64,000 nt of DNA from Emiliania huxleyi CCMP1516 (taxonomy: Eukaryota; Haptophyta; Isochrysidales; Noelaerhabdaceae): positions 375,440 through 439,439 of the forward strand of contig NW_005201792.1 of the NCBI RefSeq assembly GCF_000372725.1, given 5' to 3'. The number at the start of each line of letters is the position of its first letter. Positions within the stretch are counted from its first letter, which is position 1. Below the pieces are notes generated by a model that made no database searches, had not been told where the DNA came from, and was given only the letters and a program-made list of their open reading frames with translations. Below, in pieces: positions 1 through 10,329 of the stretch. Both the position numbers and the translations under genes were made by a program.

Positions 1-3000
1 GGCAGCGCCGGCGCCGGCCACTCCCACTTTTGCGGCGGCTTCCCCGTCGACGAGGTGGAGGAGTTTCTGCTCGAGGTGGGGATGCCGGGCGAGGAGTTTG
101 AGGTGGTGAGCGAGAACCAGCGCCGCCTCTCCTCCTTCTCGTCGTGGAGCGAGACCAGCCTCCTCCCGACGGACCGCCACGGCCCGTGGTCCGACGGGCT
201 GCTCGAGCGGCGATACGCGGGCGGGCTGCCGTCGGTCGAGCCGCCCCCAGGCTGGGAGTGGGCGGACGAGAGCTGGTCGCTGTTCCTCGCGCCAAAGGAG
301 CAGCCGCGCGCCGCGGCCCGCCAGGCTGGGGCCGCGCCCGCGGGCGCGGCCGACGGCTGGGAGTATGCGACCAACTGGCCGGCGCCGGCGGGCAGCCACC
401 GCGCGAGCGACGCCATCAACCCGAACCGCTGGCACACCGAGCCGACCGCCTCCACGTTTGTGCGCCGCCGCCGCTGGGTGCGCCGGCGGCGGCGAGCCGA
501 CTGCCCCGCCGCGCTCAGGGCGCGGCTGCTCGCGGTCGATGTCGAGGAGAGCGGCGCCTCTGTCCGGATTCGCATTTCGGACGGCTCCGCGCGCGCGCCG
601 CAGTACGTGCTGGAGAACGCGTCCGCCGCGAGCTTGCTCGTCTCGCAAAAAGGGCAGCCGGCGGCGCCCGCGGTGCTGTTGCCGCCGGGCGCGTGCAAGG
701 CGTTCGTGTGGCCGGCCGTGTCGAGGGAGCACTGCCTGCTCGTCGCGCTCGAGAGCGGCGAGCCGACCGCCGTCAAGTTCGACGAGGTTGGCTTCGAGGC
801 GACGATGGACTGGGGCGGCCTCCCCATCGCGCTCATGGTGGTGGCGCGCGGCAACACGCGGACGCTGATCGCGGCGCCGAAGCTCGACGTGCCGGCGGCG
901 CCGACGGCGAGCACCCTCCTCTTCCACGTGCACATGGCTGGCATCGGCGTCTCGCTCGTGCGCTCGGGCGTCGAGGAGCTCGCGTACCTCAGCCTGGCGC
1001 GGATCGGCATGGTCTTCGACGCGTCGGCCGCGGCGCACAAGTTCGGACTCACCGTCGGCGACCTGCGGCTCGACAACCAGACGCGCGCCGCAACGCTGCC
1101 CGCGGTCCTCATCCGCTCGTCTTACGTCATCCGCCAGCGCAACCTCATCGAGGAGACCACGAGCGCGGCGCAGAAGCGCGTGCCCTGCCTGACGCTGGCC
1201 GTCGACCGAAATGTCCTCGAGTACGGCGTCGCCAACGCCGGCCAGTCATTCCGCCAGCTCGTGCTCGCGGTCGACGAGTTCGACGCGCAGGTGGAGGAGT
1301 CGTTCGTGCGCGCGCTCGCTGGCTTTGCCGCGACGCTGCACACGCCCCGTGCCGGCGCGGCGCAAGCCAGCGCGCAGCCGGCGGCGGCGGCGCCGCCGCC
1401 GCCGCTGACGCCGCGGATGGACGAGAAGAGGCGGGCGAGGACGTTGCGCTCCTCTCGACGAAAGAGCGCCGAAGGGCGGCACACGTCGCGCTTTAGCGCG
1501 GCCTCAGCCTTCAAGGACGTGCCGCGTATGTCGATGGATCTCGCGACGGGCGCGTCCGGGATGCGGCTGGCCGGCGACGACCACTCCGAGCTCACGCTGA
1601 GGCGTGCCGTCTCCAGTGTCAGCGCTGCTTCGATCGACTCGGCCCGCAGCTCAAGAAGGCGCTCCACTGAGGCCTTCCCGGCCCCCGCGACGCTCCACGA
1701 ACCCTTCGCTCCGCCGGCTGCACCCGGAGCCGGCCGGTCCCCTCCCGGCGGCGACGCCCTGCCGCCGTTGACGCCGTCCGCCAAGGGCGGCGGCGGCAGC
1801 GGCGGCGGAGGCGGAGGTGGTGCGGCCGGTGACAAGCCGCCCTTGGCGGAGGAGAAGTGGCACTTCCACGAGCTGCAGATTGCGCCGCTGAGGCTCAACG
1901 TGAGCTACACGCAGAGCCGCGACGCGGACGGCGAGCAGCCCCGCGGCGCGCTCGAGCGGACGGCGATCCCCAACCTCGACCGCACCCCTCTCGTGCTCGA
2001 GCGGGTCGTGCTGCGCGACACGTTCACCACGCCGCGCCAGCTGGCGCACGCGATCCTCGCCAACTACCAGGCGGCGCTGCGCCGCCAGATCTACCGGCTC
2101 GTGCTCAACATCGAGGTCTTCGGCAACCCCATCGGGCTCGTCAAGGGCCTCGGCGCTGGCATGCGCGACTTGGTCATGCTCCCCGCGCGAGGACTGCTCG
2201 AGTCGCCAGAGGACTTTGGGCGCGGCATCGTCAACGGCTCGTGGGCCTTCATGCGAGGCGTGGTCGGCGCGCCCTCGCGCACGGTGTCGCAGGTGACGGG
2301 CTCGCTCTCGCGCCGCGTCACCGCCCTCTCGATGGACGGCGCCTACATCTCGGACCGCGCCGCGAGGGAGCGCGCGCGGCGCGACGTGCGCGGGCAGGGG
2401 CCGAGGCACGCCGTGGACGGGCTGCGGTACGGCGCCGAGGGGCTGGGGCGCGGCGTGGTGGAGGGCGTGGCGGGGCTGCTCTCGCAGCCGATCGAGGGGG
2501 CGCAGACGCAGGGGCTGCGCGGCTTCGTGAAGGGCGCGGGCAAGGGGCTCGTCGGCCTCGCGCTCAAGCCGGCGGCGGGGATGCTCGACCTGGCGTCGCG
2601 CACGATGGAGGGCTTCGCAAACACGTTCGAGTACGTGGAGGACGCGCGCGGCGCGACGCACGAGCGGGCGTCGGACCCGCACGAGAGGATGCGGCTGCCG
2701 CGCATGCTGTACGGGCAGGAGGGGGCGATCTACCCCTACAGCAACGACGCGGCCGTCGCGCGCATCGTGCTGCAGTCGCTGCGCGCGGGCGTCTACCTGC
2801 GAGAGCCTCTGCTGCTCTGCAAGATGCTCTCTGAGGGGGAGGTGGTGCTGCTCACCGCCAACAGGTTGCTGCTCGCCGCGACGAAGGACCACCGCTGCCA
2901 CCGCCACTACCCCCTCCACGTCATCTCTTCGGTCGCCCGCGGCAGCAACGAGCGCACGGTACTGCTCTCGCTTCGGCCGGCGAGCAACGTGCGCAGGTCG

Positions 3001-3855
3001 CCGGCGGCGGCCGACTCGCAGGCGGAGCCGGGAGGCGCCACCCCGCGGCGCGTCTCCATCGTGACGCAGCGCCGCTCCTCGGTCCGCGCCGACGCGCCGG
3101 CGTCGCCGGCGTCGCCGCGCTCGCCGCGCTCGCCGCGCTCGCCGCGGCTGCGCACCGTGGCGTCTTCGATGCCGCCCTCCGAGCCCCTCCGCCGGACGTC
3201 GACCGGCGGCAGCGGCGTGTTTGGCGGCGGCGGCGGCGGCGGCGGCGAGGGAGACGACATGGGCTCTGGCGCCGAGCTGTCGACGCCGAGGGGGACCCGC
3301 CTCCCGCGCCCCTTCGCGCGGGTTAGCAGCGCGCTGCGGCGAAAGCCCACGCAGATGGTGCACGAGATCGTGTGCAGCAGCGCGTCGGACGCCGGACTCG
3401 TGCACCACCTCGTCACGCTCGCCGTCGGCGCGGTGGAGCGCGGTCAACCGATGGCGCAGCCGAAGCGTCGGATGCCGGGCAGCGCCTCCCTGCCTTCGGC
3501 AAGCGGCAGCAGGACGGAGGCGGAGGAGGACGGCTCCCTCGCAGCGGTCTCCCTCACAGCGGTCTCGCTGCCGGCGCGCGCGCGGAGAGAGGAGGACGCC
3601 CTCTCACCGATGAGCTGCCCGAGCTCGCCGGAGAGGCCCTTCATGCGGACTCTAGCCACGACGAAGAGCTGCCCAAGCTCGCCAGACAGGGACGCGCGAG
3701 CGGTGCTTCAGGCGGACGGGCGCCGTCGCGCATCCGTCCGCTGGCAGAGCGTCCCTGATCTGCCTCCATTGCCGGCGAGCGGGTCTGAGGTCGAGACCTC
3801 GAATGAGGCGTCGCAGAAGCTCCGGGCGCTGTCGGACGAGCAGGAATCCGAATGA
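1..3855 (+). CDS. VPS13: VPS13-family lipid-transfer protein, C-terminal part (5' end outside window)
   Basis: The reading frame is open from base 1 and ends at TGA 3853-3855, giving about 1284 residues with no intron. VPS13 proteins are long bridges that move lipids between organelle membranes. In order, counting from base 55: a DysF-like Trp/Arg motif (residues 70-145, ending VRRRRWVRRRRR), SHR-BD/VAB-type beta modules (about 160-430), a Ser/Pro/Gly-rich insert (about 440-600), the VPS13 C-terminal helical region (about 655-860, with IEVFGNPIGLVKGLGAGMRD and the repeated G-rich amphipathic stretches typical of the ATG2-like C-terminus), and a split PH-like domain (about 900-1125) interrupted by low-complexity sequence. 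The family is usually over 3000 residues, so most of the gene lies left of the window. A 3.8-kb uninterrupted exon contrasts with the intron-dense genes that follow. The family call is firm; the paralogue is not resolved. Confidence 0.93.
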   Translation, partial: GSAGAGHSHFCGGFPVDEVEEFLLEVGMPGEEFEVVSENQRRLSSFSSWSETSLLPTDRHGPWSDGLLERRYAGGLPSVEPPPGWEWADESWSLFLAPKEQPRAAARQAGAAPAGAADGWEYATNWPAPAGSHRASDAINPNRWHTEPTASTFVRRRRWVRRRRRADCPAALRARLLAVDVEESGASVRIRISDGSARAPQYVLENASAASLLVSQKGQPAAPAVLLPPGACKAFVWPAVSREHCLLVALESGEPTAVKFDEVGFEATMDWGGLPIALMVVARGNTRTLIAAPKLDVPAAPTASTLLFHVHMAGIGVSLVRSGVEELAYLSLARIGMVFDASAAAHKFGLTVGDLRLDNQTRAATLPAVLIRSSYVIRQRNLIEETTSAAQKRVPCLTLAVDRNVLEYGVANAGQSFRQLVLAVDEFDAQVEESFVRALAGFAATLHTPRAGAAQASAQPAAAAPPPPLTPRMDEKRRARTLRSSRRKSAEGRHTSRFSAASAFKDVPRMSMDLATGASGMRLAGDDHSELTLRRAVSSVSAASIDSARSSRRRSTEAFPAPATLHEPFAPPAAPGAGRSPPGGDALPPLTPSAKGGGGSGGGGGGGAAGDKPPLAEEKWHFHELQIAPLRLNVSYTQSRDADGEQPRGALERTAIPNLDRTPLVLERVVLRDTFTTPRQLAHAILANYQAALRRQIYRLVLNIEVFGNPIGLVKGLGAGMRDLVMLPARGLLESPEDFGRGIVNGSWAFMRGVVGAPSRTVSQVTGSLSRRVTALSMDGAYISDRAARERARRDVRGQGPRHAVDGLRYGAEGLGRGVVEGVAGLLSQPIEGAQTQGLRGFVKGAGKGLVGLALKPAAGMLDLASRTMEGFANTFEYVEDARGATHERASDPHERMRLPRMLYGQEGAIYPYSNDAAVARIVLQSLRAGVYLREPLLLCKMLSEGEVVLLTANRLLLAATKDHRCHRHYPLHVISSVARGSNERTVLLSLRPASNVRRSPAAADSQAEPGGATPRRVSIVTQRRSSVRADAPASPASPRSPRSPRSPRLRTVASSMPPSEPLRRTSTGGSGVFGGGGGGGGEGDDMGSGAELSTPRGTRLPRPFARVSSALRRKPTQMVHEIVCSSASDAGLVHHLVTLAVGAVERGQPMAQPKRRMPGSASLPSASGSRTEAEEDGSLAAVSLTAVSLPARARREEDALSPMSCPSSPERPFMRTLATTKSCPSSPDRDARAVLQADGRRRASVRWQSVPDLPPLPASGSEVETSNEASQKLRALSDEQESE

Positions 3856-4280
3856 CCCCCCCCCCCCCTCTGGACAAGTCAAGCTTAGCTCCGTAATGTA
3901 TTCCCGGGACTGTCGCTCACAGTCCCGGCTCCCGCCAGGGGGACACTCTGTCGCAGGTCTTGACTCCGAGTCGCCTTTTTTCCTACGTTGTGTGTGTGTG
4001 TGCATGAGAGAGGTTTATACGTACGTTTACGTACCGGAACCGGGAGGCTCCAGTGATATGTCCAAAAAACCATGTTTCACACATACGGCGATCCTTGGTC
4101 GATCTCGAGGAGCTCAAATCGAGGGGTCCCGTACCATGCGGAATCGACCCTATCCAGTGCTCTCAAGGAGCTCAAACTTCAGCTTCCTCCGAACGGCAAC
4201 CCGGTTCCCAACCCGCGCGGTGTTGCTGTTGGAGTGCGTGCGTCCCCAATCCTAGCTCCGCCCTCGCTGTCTTTCGCAGA
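3856..4280. other. Non-coding interval with a perfect 10-bp hairpin
   Basis: This is the 3' flank of VPS13 and the 5' flank of the next gene. It starts with a run of C (about 3858-3867). A perfect hairpin lies at 3904-3928, with arms ccgggactgt/acagtcccgg and loop cgctc. It may be an RNA 3'-end signal, but nothing else supports that. A good splice acceptor (pyrimidine tract then cag at 4278-4280) abuts the first ATG of the next gene, so a 5' exon may lie in this interval. Confidence 0.5.
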
Positions 4281-5513
4281 ATGCCGGCCGTTCCCTCGAC
4301 GCCCTGCGACTGGCACGGGTGTCCCATCGGCGCTGCTGCGTCCTCGACCGGCCGCGTCAAATACGCCGACTTCCGCTGCCCTCTCCCCGAGACGATGCGC
4401 CGCGTGAGAGACTACTACCAGGTCCACACCATGTATTTTCACAGGGTTGTAGACTGCCTCTTGCCCCTGCTGCCGCTACTGCACCACATCGTCGAGCAGC
4501 AAAAGCGCGGGCGGAGGCCGATCGCGCTTGCTCAGGCCGATAGCGTTGCCCCCTTGCTGAGGGCTCTCGAGCCTTCTCTGCGCATCCACGAAGTGGGCAT
4601 GCCCCGAGGAAAGTACCGCTATCCGCTCGACGCGCACAACGCGACTCTGCTCCAGCAGCCCTCCTGCTGCTTAAAGTCGCCAACCGGGCGGGAGCTGCTC
4701 CAGCGCTTCACCAGCCGCTGGTTTGGAGGTCACGCGCAGCCTCCCTCGAGTCGGCCGCGGCTCACCATCATCATTCAGCGGTCTACCGCGCTTTCTCGCG
4801 GCTTCGAGGCGGGCAGTCTCGACCGGCTCGTCGCGGCGATGCGAGCGGCACGGCCTCTGACGCGCATCTACTCCGGCGCCGAGCCACTCGCGGAAGTGCT
4901 GAAGCTCTTTGCCGACGCCGAGTCGGTTGTAGGCTACCACGGGGCCGCCTTTGCCAACATGGCCTTCTCTCGCTTAGCCTGCGCGCATGAAGTCACGACG
5001 ATGGCCTGTTTGAGGACCGATGCCTCCGACCTGAGCACCCGGATGTTTCGCACCGCCGAGCAGGCCTACTTCGGCTCCTGGGTCGAGCGGTTCAAAGCCG
5101 GGGTCGTCAAGTACAATGCGCACGCTTTGCCGCTCGCGCAACTGCTCGAGAACCCTGCGAACGATCCGATCAACGCGCGATGGTGGAAGGGGGCCGGCGA
5201 CTGGAGGCGGGTACCAGCAGACAAGCCCTTCATCGGGCAGCTTGGCTACTCCAATATCACGCTGACTTCGCGCCAAGTGGAGGCGCTGGTTGAGGGCGTG
5301 CTCGCATGCACCGCGTCGTGGGGGGTGACATCGGGCCGGCGCACCGCCGCCTCCACCCATACGCGCAGCCTCCTGCTCGATTCTCGGGTGACGGCACCAT
5401 CCGTGCTACACTGCGCGTACAACTGCACTTGCAACCAGCCACCCACGTGGCGCGCAAACGACACCTTTCGCGACCTTTGGTGCAGGGTCGGGAAATGCCT
5501 CGTGGTCTGCTAG
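4281..5513 (+). CDS. GT61-family glycosyltransferase (DUF563-like)
   Basis: A 410-residue frame from ATG 4281 to TAG 5511-5513. The frame is open further upstream, but only from a GTG. The sequence just before the ATG looks like a splice acceptor, so the true start may be in an upstream exon. The GT61 signature is clear: an N-terminal HRVVDCLLPLLPLL segment (the usual W-N/H-x2-D region), a central strand RLTIIIQRS and the C-terminal VVGYHGAAFANMAFS motif that binds the nucleotide sugar. GT61 enzymes add xylose, GlcNAc or arabinose to protein or polysaccharide in the Golgi/ER. The donor and acceptor cannot be read from this sequence. The C-terminal third is Cys-rich (several CxC/CNC motifs near 5400-5510). 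No transmembrane anchor is visible in the assigned exon, which fits a missing 5' exon. Confidence 0.82.
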   Translation: MPAVPSTPCDWHGCPIGAAASSTGRVKYADFRCPLPETMRRVRDYYQVHTMYFHRVVDCLLPLLPLLHHIVEQQKRGRRPIALAQADSVAPLLRALEPSLRIHEVGMPRGKYRYPLDAHNATLLQQPSCCLKSPTGRELLQRFTSRWFGGHAQPPSSRPRLTIIIQRSTALSRGFEAGSLDRLVAAMRAARPLTRIYSGAEPLAEVLKLFADAESVVGYHGAAFANMAFSRLACAHEVTTMACLRTDASDLSTRMFRTAEQAYFGSWVERFKAGVVKYNAHALPLAQLLENPANDPINARWWKGAGDWRRVPADKPFIGQLGYSNITLTSRQVEALVEGVLACTASWGVTSGRRTAASTHTRSLLLDSRVTAPSVLHCAYNCTCNQPPTWRANDTFRDLWCRVGKCLVVC

Positions 5514-6333
5514 TCTGCTAGGACGGAGGTATCTCAAGCGGCGTGAGCCTCATGACTGGCAACGGTCATTTCCGGAGACGCCTCTGAAATCGGTAAAGAT
5601 GTCACGCTGTCGGTCTCCTTGCCCAGTTGGTCTTTCGCTGTTTTGGTTGGAGTCAACAGTCGAATTCATGGGGCGACACAAACTCGTGTCGGCGCGCGCG
5701 CCCCAGGAAGGATGCAAACTGGTAATGAATTGGCAAACATCGGACATGCCAACCTCCGACCGATGCGTCTGGTATAGCCCCAGCCTATACTCCGCGTGAA
5801 CTCTCGAGGATCTCGAGTTGCGGTCGTGCGGCTGCGGCTATAGCGGACAGGCCAAACTCGACCTCGGCTTACAACGTTTCCCTGCAGCTCGACGAACCAA
5901 TATGCTGCGGCAACACTCCCCTGGCATCCGCCACGCGCGCCCATCTGGCCACACGCCCGGTGCCACGCACACGCCCCCTGCCCAGCTCCCAGCTCAGCGT
6001 GACCGTTCCGAGGCCCTAGTGCTCCCCGTCCTCTCCGGCTCCGCCGAGAGCAGAGCCCAACACCGTGAGTGGCATGCCTACTTTGAGGCGGTCTATGAGC
6101 CACCCGGTGGACACGACGGTCGACTTGAACCAGTTTGAGTGGTTCGACTCCTCGGCTCCCCTCCACCTGCACTCTGTGCAAGAGAGAGGGCGGGGTGGTA
6201 AAATTCTTTCTTGTCTGTGCTAGTGCCAGTGCGCCGCACTCAAAATTCTTTTTGTGCCGCTGCCCGAAAGGCGCACAGGCGACATATCAAGGACTGAGTC
6301 GAAAGCCGCAACACGTAAGTACCTCTTGTGTAT
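5514..6333. other. Intergenic stretch, no gene recognised
   Basis: About 820 bases with only short opposing frames (for example 5818-6138) of no recognisable content. The segment just before 6334 has two AT-rich aaattcttt words (near 6200 and 6243) and may be the promoter and 5' UTR of the WD40 gene. Confidence 0.4.
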
Positions 6334-8874
6334 ATGGCACGCGAGACTCCCTCGTTCCGCGTCCCGGGCGCTGGGCACTGGAAGCTCGTCGCTGAGCGCG
6401 AGCCCGCCGCCCGTCCCTCGCCGTTCGGCGGCGAAACCTCGATCTCGTGGGCGCCGGCTCTCCCTGGCCCGCACAGCATCGGCGAGGCGCCGAGCGACGC
6501 CGGCTTTATGCTGTACCACGTCGGCGACACGCTCTGCTTCTTTGACCAGCGAGGCGCCAAGGCGGACTCGACGGACACGCTCCAGCTGCGAGACCGCGTC
6601 CTGTGCCACGACCTCCACTGGAGCTGCCCGCCTCCGGGCGCGGGCGCTGGCTCGAGCTCTGCCAACGGCGGCGGCGGCGGCGGGTTCGGCGGCGCATCCC
6701 TCGAGGCGCTGGTCGGCCTCTCCTCCGGCGAGGTTGTGCTCTGGCGCCCGTTCTCGCGCCGTGAGACCTCGCGTGGCCTCTCGTCGGCTGTCGCCGGAGG
6801 TGCGTGCACGCGTGACAGCAGTGCGAGCGCCTGCCCAGCGGTGCCGAGCAGCTCCGCCCTCACTCCCTGCGAAGCGCCACCGCGGTCGCGCCTGCCTGTC
6901 CAGCCGCGTGCCACATGCCCCATGCCCCAGGAGGCGAGGGCGCCGTCGCCGACGCTCGCTGGCGGCCTTCTCCCGAGGCGGAGTCGGGCGTCTGCTTTGG
7001 CCTGGCGGGGGTAGATGCGGGAGGACACGCGCGTGAAGGAGAGAGAGGAGACGGCTTGCTCCACCTACTCGCACCCCTTTTGGAGCCCGGAGCTGATCCA
7101 CGCACTCGGCACGGCGCCCTCTCTGTTTGATCCGCGGCCTGCCTTGACGCCGGCGTCGCGGCGGCAGGACTGGCGTGCGCGGGTGGGCGCGTGGCGCTGT
7201 ACGTCCGGCGCGGGTCCGAGGAGGCGGCCGGAGGGGGCAGCACCCCTGCCCCCTCCCCTAAGCGGCATGGCCGTGTCGCCAGCATGGGCGCACCCGCCCG
7301 CCAGCCACGACACCGAGGCGGAAGGGGGGGAGTCACTACGGAGAGGTGACTGGAACCACATGACTGGACCCACAGGAGCTTCGATCCGCTGGCGCGACTC
7401 CACGGCCTCCTCGTCTCAGCCTCGCTTCGACCAGCGAGGCGAGCTGAGCCCGAGAGGAGCCCGAGAGGAGGCCCGAGAGGAGCCCGAGAGGAGCCCGAGA
7501 GGAGCCCGAGAGGAGCCCGAGAGGAGCCCGAGCACTGTCCGAGCGATGTCCGAGCGATGTCCGAGCGATGTCCGAGCGATGTCCGGGCTCAGGCATGCTG
7601 CGCGCGAGCGAGAGCGGCGCCGCCGTCACCGCCATCGCCTTCAGTCCGGACGGGTCGAGGCTGGCGGCGGCGACGGCCGACGGCATGCTTGTGCTCTGGT
7701 CCGTCGGCGGCGACTGCAGCGGTCGGCCGGCGGCAGAGGGTGAGGGCAGTAGCGGCGAGGGCGAGCCGCAGCTGCTGGCTCGCCTCGCCTCGTACTTCGG
7801 CGGCTTGCTCTGCGTCGCTTGGGCGAGGGACGGCGCGTACCTGCTCGCGGGCGGCGAGGAAGAGATGTAGCAGAGAGGCTGCAGAGAGGCTGCAATGCTG
7901 CAGAGATGCAGAGATGCTGCAGAGATGCAGCAGACGATGCTGCAGAGATGCAGCAGACGATGCAGCAGACGATGCAGCAGACAATGCAGCAGACGATGCA
8001 GCAGAGATGTTCCCCGCGCGACCCCGTCTCCCATTCAGTAATGAGTCGGTAATTGATGGCGACTGCCTGCAGGACGACCTCGTGTCCGTCGTCTCTTTCG
8101 AGCGGAGAGCGGTGGTCGCGCGTGCGCAGGGACACAGCTCCTGGGTGTGTGCACTCTACCCTCCCCCTCCCCCTCCCANNNNNNNNNNNNNNNNNNNNNN
8201 NNNNNNNNNNNNNNNNNNNNNNNNNNNNNNNNNNNNNNNNNNNNNNNNNNNNNNNNNNNNNNNNNNNNNNNNNNNNNNCTCTCCCTCGCCGTCTCCGTCT
8301 GTATATCCCTATCCATCTCCCTCTCCGTCCCTCTCCCTCCCCTTCCACGCGCCACCACTACTCCACTGCCAGCACCGCTCCACTGCTACCACCACCGCCC
8401 GAGCTCCGCTCTCGCCACCACACCCCCTTAGGTCCACCACGTCGCCTTTGAGCCCGCGCCGCTGCAGGAGGGGAAGGACCGCCCGCCCGCCTCGCACGCC
8501 TTCGCCTCGGTCGGCGCCGACGGCCGAATCTGCTTTTGGGAGTTCCGCGCCGACGGCAAGGGGGAGGACGGGGGCGGGCCCCCGCCGAACGGCGCCGACG
8601 TGCCCTCGCCGGGCTTCCGCGAGGCCTCGCCCGAGAGGACCCGAGATCGCACGAGATTGCCCTAGACTGCCCGGGGGGGGGGGGGAAGGGGCGGAAGGGG
8701 CGGCGGCCTGCAAGGCCCACCTTCCCGCCGCCGCCGCCGCAGGTGCCGCTCCTCGCTCCTCTCGCCTCGGTGCCGCTGCACGAGCGGCCCGTCGCCGCGC
8801 TGCTGTACGGCCGAGGCGAGATGCACACGGCGTGCGCCGGCGGCTTCGTCAAGACGTTTGCGCGGGTCTCATGA
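6334..8874 (+). CDS. WDR20-like WD40 protein (deubiquitinase cofactor family)
   Basis: Multi-exon gene. Exons I can fix: 6334-6799, 6931-6999, 7168 to about 7260, 7593 to about 7858, 8073-8144, 8432-8599 and 8743-8874 (TGA). A further small exon probably lies near 7373-7405. Diagnostic WDR20/creC blocks appear in order: LRDRVLCHDLHWS, LVGLSSGEVVLWRPFSRRETS, AIAFSPDGSRLAAATADG, ASYFGGLLCVAWARDGAYLL, DDLVSVVSF...GHSSW, HHVAFEP...FASVGADGRICFWEF and HERPVAALLYG. WDR20 is an activating partner of USP12/USP46 in animals, and creC plays the same role in fungi. The exon end near 7858 has no GT or GC donor in the right phase, so this junction is uncertain. The 7.44-7.59 and 7.87-8.01 kb introns carry minisatellites, and the 8145-8431 intron contains the assembly gap. 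The C-terminus could extend through another exon near 8.9-9.0 kb. Confidence 0.83.
7443..7590. repeat. Intronic minisatellite of two unit types
   Basis: About eight copies of an 11-base unit (cccgagaggag with small changes) are followed by about five copies of gagcgatgtcc. The array sits inside an intron of the WDR20-like gene. Confidence 0.8.
7866..8008. repeat. Intronic minisatellite (gcagagatg / cagcagacgatg units)
   Basis: Tandem units of tgcagagatgcag pass into a run of gcagcagacgat. The array fills most of the intron between about 7858 and 8072 and may be collapsed in the assembly, which could explain the odd splice donor there. Confidence 0.8.
8179..8278. other. Assembly gap of exactly 100 N
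   Basis: The gap lies in a C/T-rich low-complexity intron of the WDR20-like gene. The exact 100-base length is the conventional size for a gap of unknown length, so true spacing is unknown. No coding sequence needs to be missing, because exon 8073-8144 joins 8432-8599 in frame. Confidence 0.95.
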
Positions 8875-9198
8875 CCCAGGCTCTCGAGAGCGCCGGAGAG
8901 CTTGCTTGTCGGGGCGTCGCTCAGCGCGAATTCGCACGTGTCGGTGGGCTGGATGCGCGGGCCGCGGGCCCGGGCGCGCGGGCGGCGCCGCAGGTGAGTG
9001 CGGGAGCCGGGAGAGAGCTGCGGGCACCCCCGCGCGCGGCGTGGGCCGTGGCGTATATCTACTCAATCTACGGTAGCCCCGCACCCCTCCCCGCCCCACA
9101 CGCCACACCGCGGCGGCTGGAGATAGCAGCATGTGTGCAACCTAACTTAACAATAAATCACTTTCGCCTCTCCTCGAGCTACGCCGCTCCGCTCACTG
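8875..9198. other. Convergent 3' region between WDR20-like and CS genes
   Basis: No gene recognised with confidence. One short frame near 8905-8992 could be a terminal exon of the WDR20-like gene; a GT donor-like gtgagtg follows at 8993. The stretch near 9140-9165 (aacttaacaataaatcac) is AT-richer and suits a 3' end. Confidence 0.35.
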
Positions 9199-9879
9199 TC
9201 ACTCCTCCCCGGGAGCAGCAGAGACAATCACTCTGCCGCCTTCATATACGCCGGGGGGTCGCAGTGTTTGCGGCTGACCTACCGCCGTCTCAGCCACCTC
9301 GACGATGGGCCCAGGCTCACAGCCCGGTGCAGCCGCGCGCTCGCCGTCCGGCATCGCCTCCGCATGGGCGTTGGCGGCCTGTGCCATCGCCGCTGTCTGG
9401 TCCGCCTCCTGTTGCAGGCGGTCGAGGGCCGCGGCGCGGTCCGACTCGGAGCGGAGGCCGTTGACGCGGTGCAACGTCGGCCAGTCGTAGATGGGCGACT
9501 TTTGCAGCTCCAGCAGGAGGACCACACCTCTCGCACTGCGCTCGATCCGCCAGTCGCACCGCTCGGGGTCGACGGCGCCGTGCAACTGAAAGTCGAGGAG
9601 AGCGGCACCAGCCGGCGTGGCGGCTGGGTTCAGCGGCGGAGCGACGACCTTGAGCCAGTTGCGCTTGAATTCGACGCGACACTGCCGGCCCGTGGCGCTC
9701 GCTGCAAGCGGGACCGTGGCGCGCAGCTCGCCGTGCTTTCGCTGTGACCAGCGCACGCCGAGGAGGCCGTCTGGATCCACCTCTGACCCGAGCGCGCGCT
9801 CGCGGCCGTCGGGCCGGGCTGGAGCGTCGTCGTCGTCGTCCGACACGGCGAGAGAGTCCCACTTGGAATAGTCTGGCAT
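9199..9879 (-). CDS. CS-domain (p23/NudC-like) co-chaperone-type protein
   Basis: 226 residues. I chose ATG 9879 because it gives MPDYSKWDSLAVSDDDDD, a start typical of p23-like CS proteins; the longer frame begins only with GTG. The CS beta-sandwich spans roughly residues 41-128: VRWSQRKHGELRATVPL, then GRQCRVEFKRNWLKV, LHGAVDPERCDWRIE and GVVLLLELQKS, with the conserved W and the C/D-W strand in place. CS proteins bind Hsp90 or act as NudC-type chaperones. After the CS domain come YDWPTLHRV and a mostly Ala/Glu tail without a recognisable domain. No intron. The partner cannot be told from sequence. Confidence 0.88.
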   Translation of the reverse strand: MPDYSKWDSLAVSDDDDDAPARPDGRERALGSEVDPDGLLGVRWSQRKHGELRATVPLAASATGRQCRVEFKRNWLKVVAPPLNPAATPAGAALLDFQLHGAVDPERCDWRIERSARGVVLLLELQKSPIYDWPTLHRVNGLRSESDRAAALDRLQQEADQTAAMAQAANAHAEAMPDGERAAAPGCEPGPIVEVAETAVGQPQTLRPPGVYEGGRVIVSAAPGEE

Positions 9880-10329
9880 GCTCTGGCGCTGGCCGAGCCT
9901 CCTGCGAGAAGCGGGCCACAGGAGCGCCGACTTGTTCACAGCCAGTTCACAGCCTTGTTATGAGAAGAAAATACAACCGAAAACCGGTGTGTATGCCTTG
10001 CTCCTTTAGGTGCTTTTAATACGTTCTGATTCTTGTGCTGATACTTGCGTCCGAGACTGCTTGCGTTACGTCTGGGTTTTCTTTTGTGTCGGCGCCTGTC
10101 TCGGTGCGAGTTGTTCCCCTTTGGGTTGGACCTCTATCTAGTTGTTCCCCTTACAGCAGTGGCGGTCCGCTCACTGCGGTTTCTCTTGCTGCCGGCTGTC
10201 CGCCGACAGAATTTAAACCCGGGATTCCACTCTCGCGCACGACAAAGAATTTTACGAAGGACTCGGACGACTCAAGGCACGGGACTGGCGGCACTGGGAC
10301 TTAATTTTACCAAACTCTCTCACACGACA

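Noticed and set aside
1651-3447. 598-residue minus ORF across VPS13
   Set aside because: Antisense shadow rich in Arg/Ala/His with no domain, opposite conserved VPS13 sequence.
6800-8072. Separate genes for the ORFs at 7015-7743 and 7557-9464
   Set aside because: They read through introns and minisatellites of the WDR20-like gene; only short WD40 exons within them are conserved.
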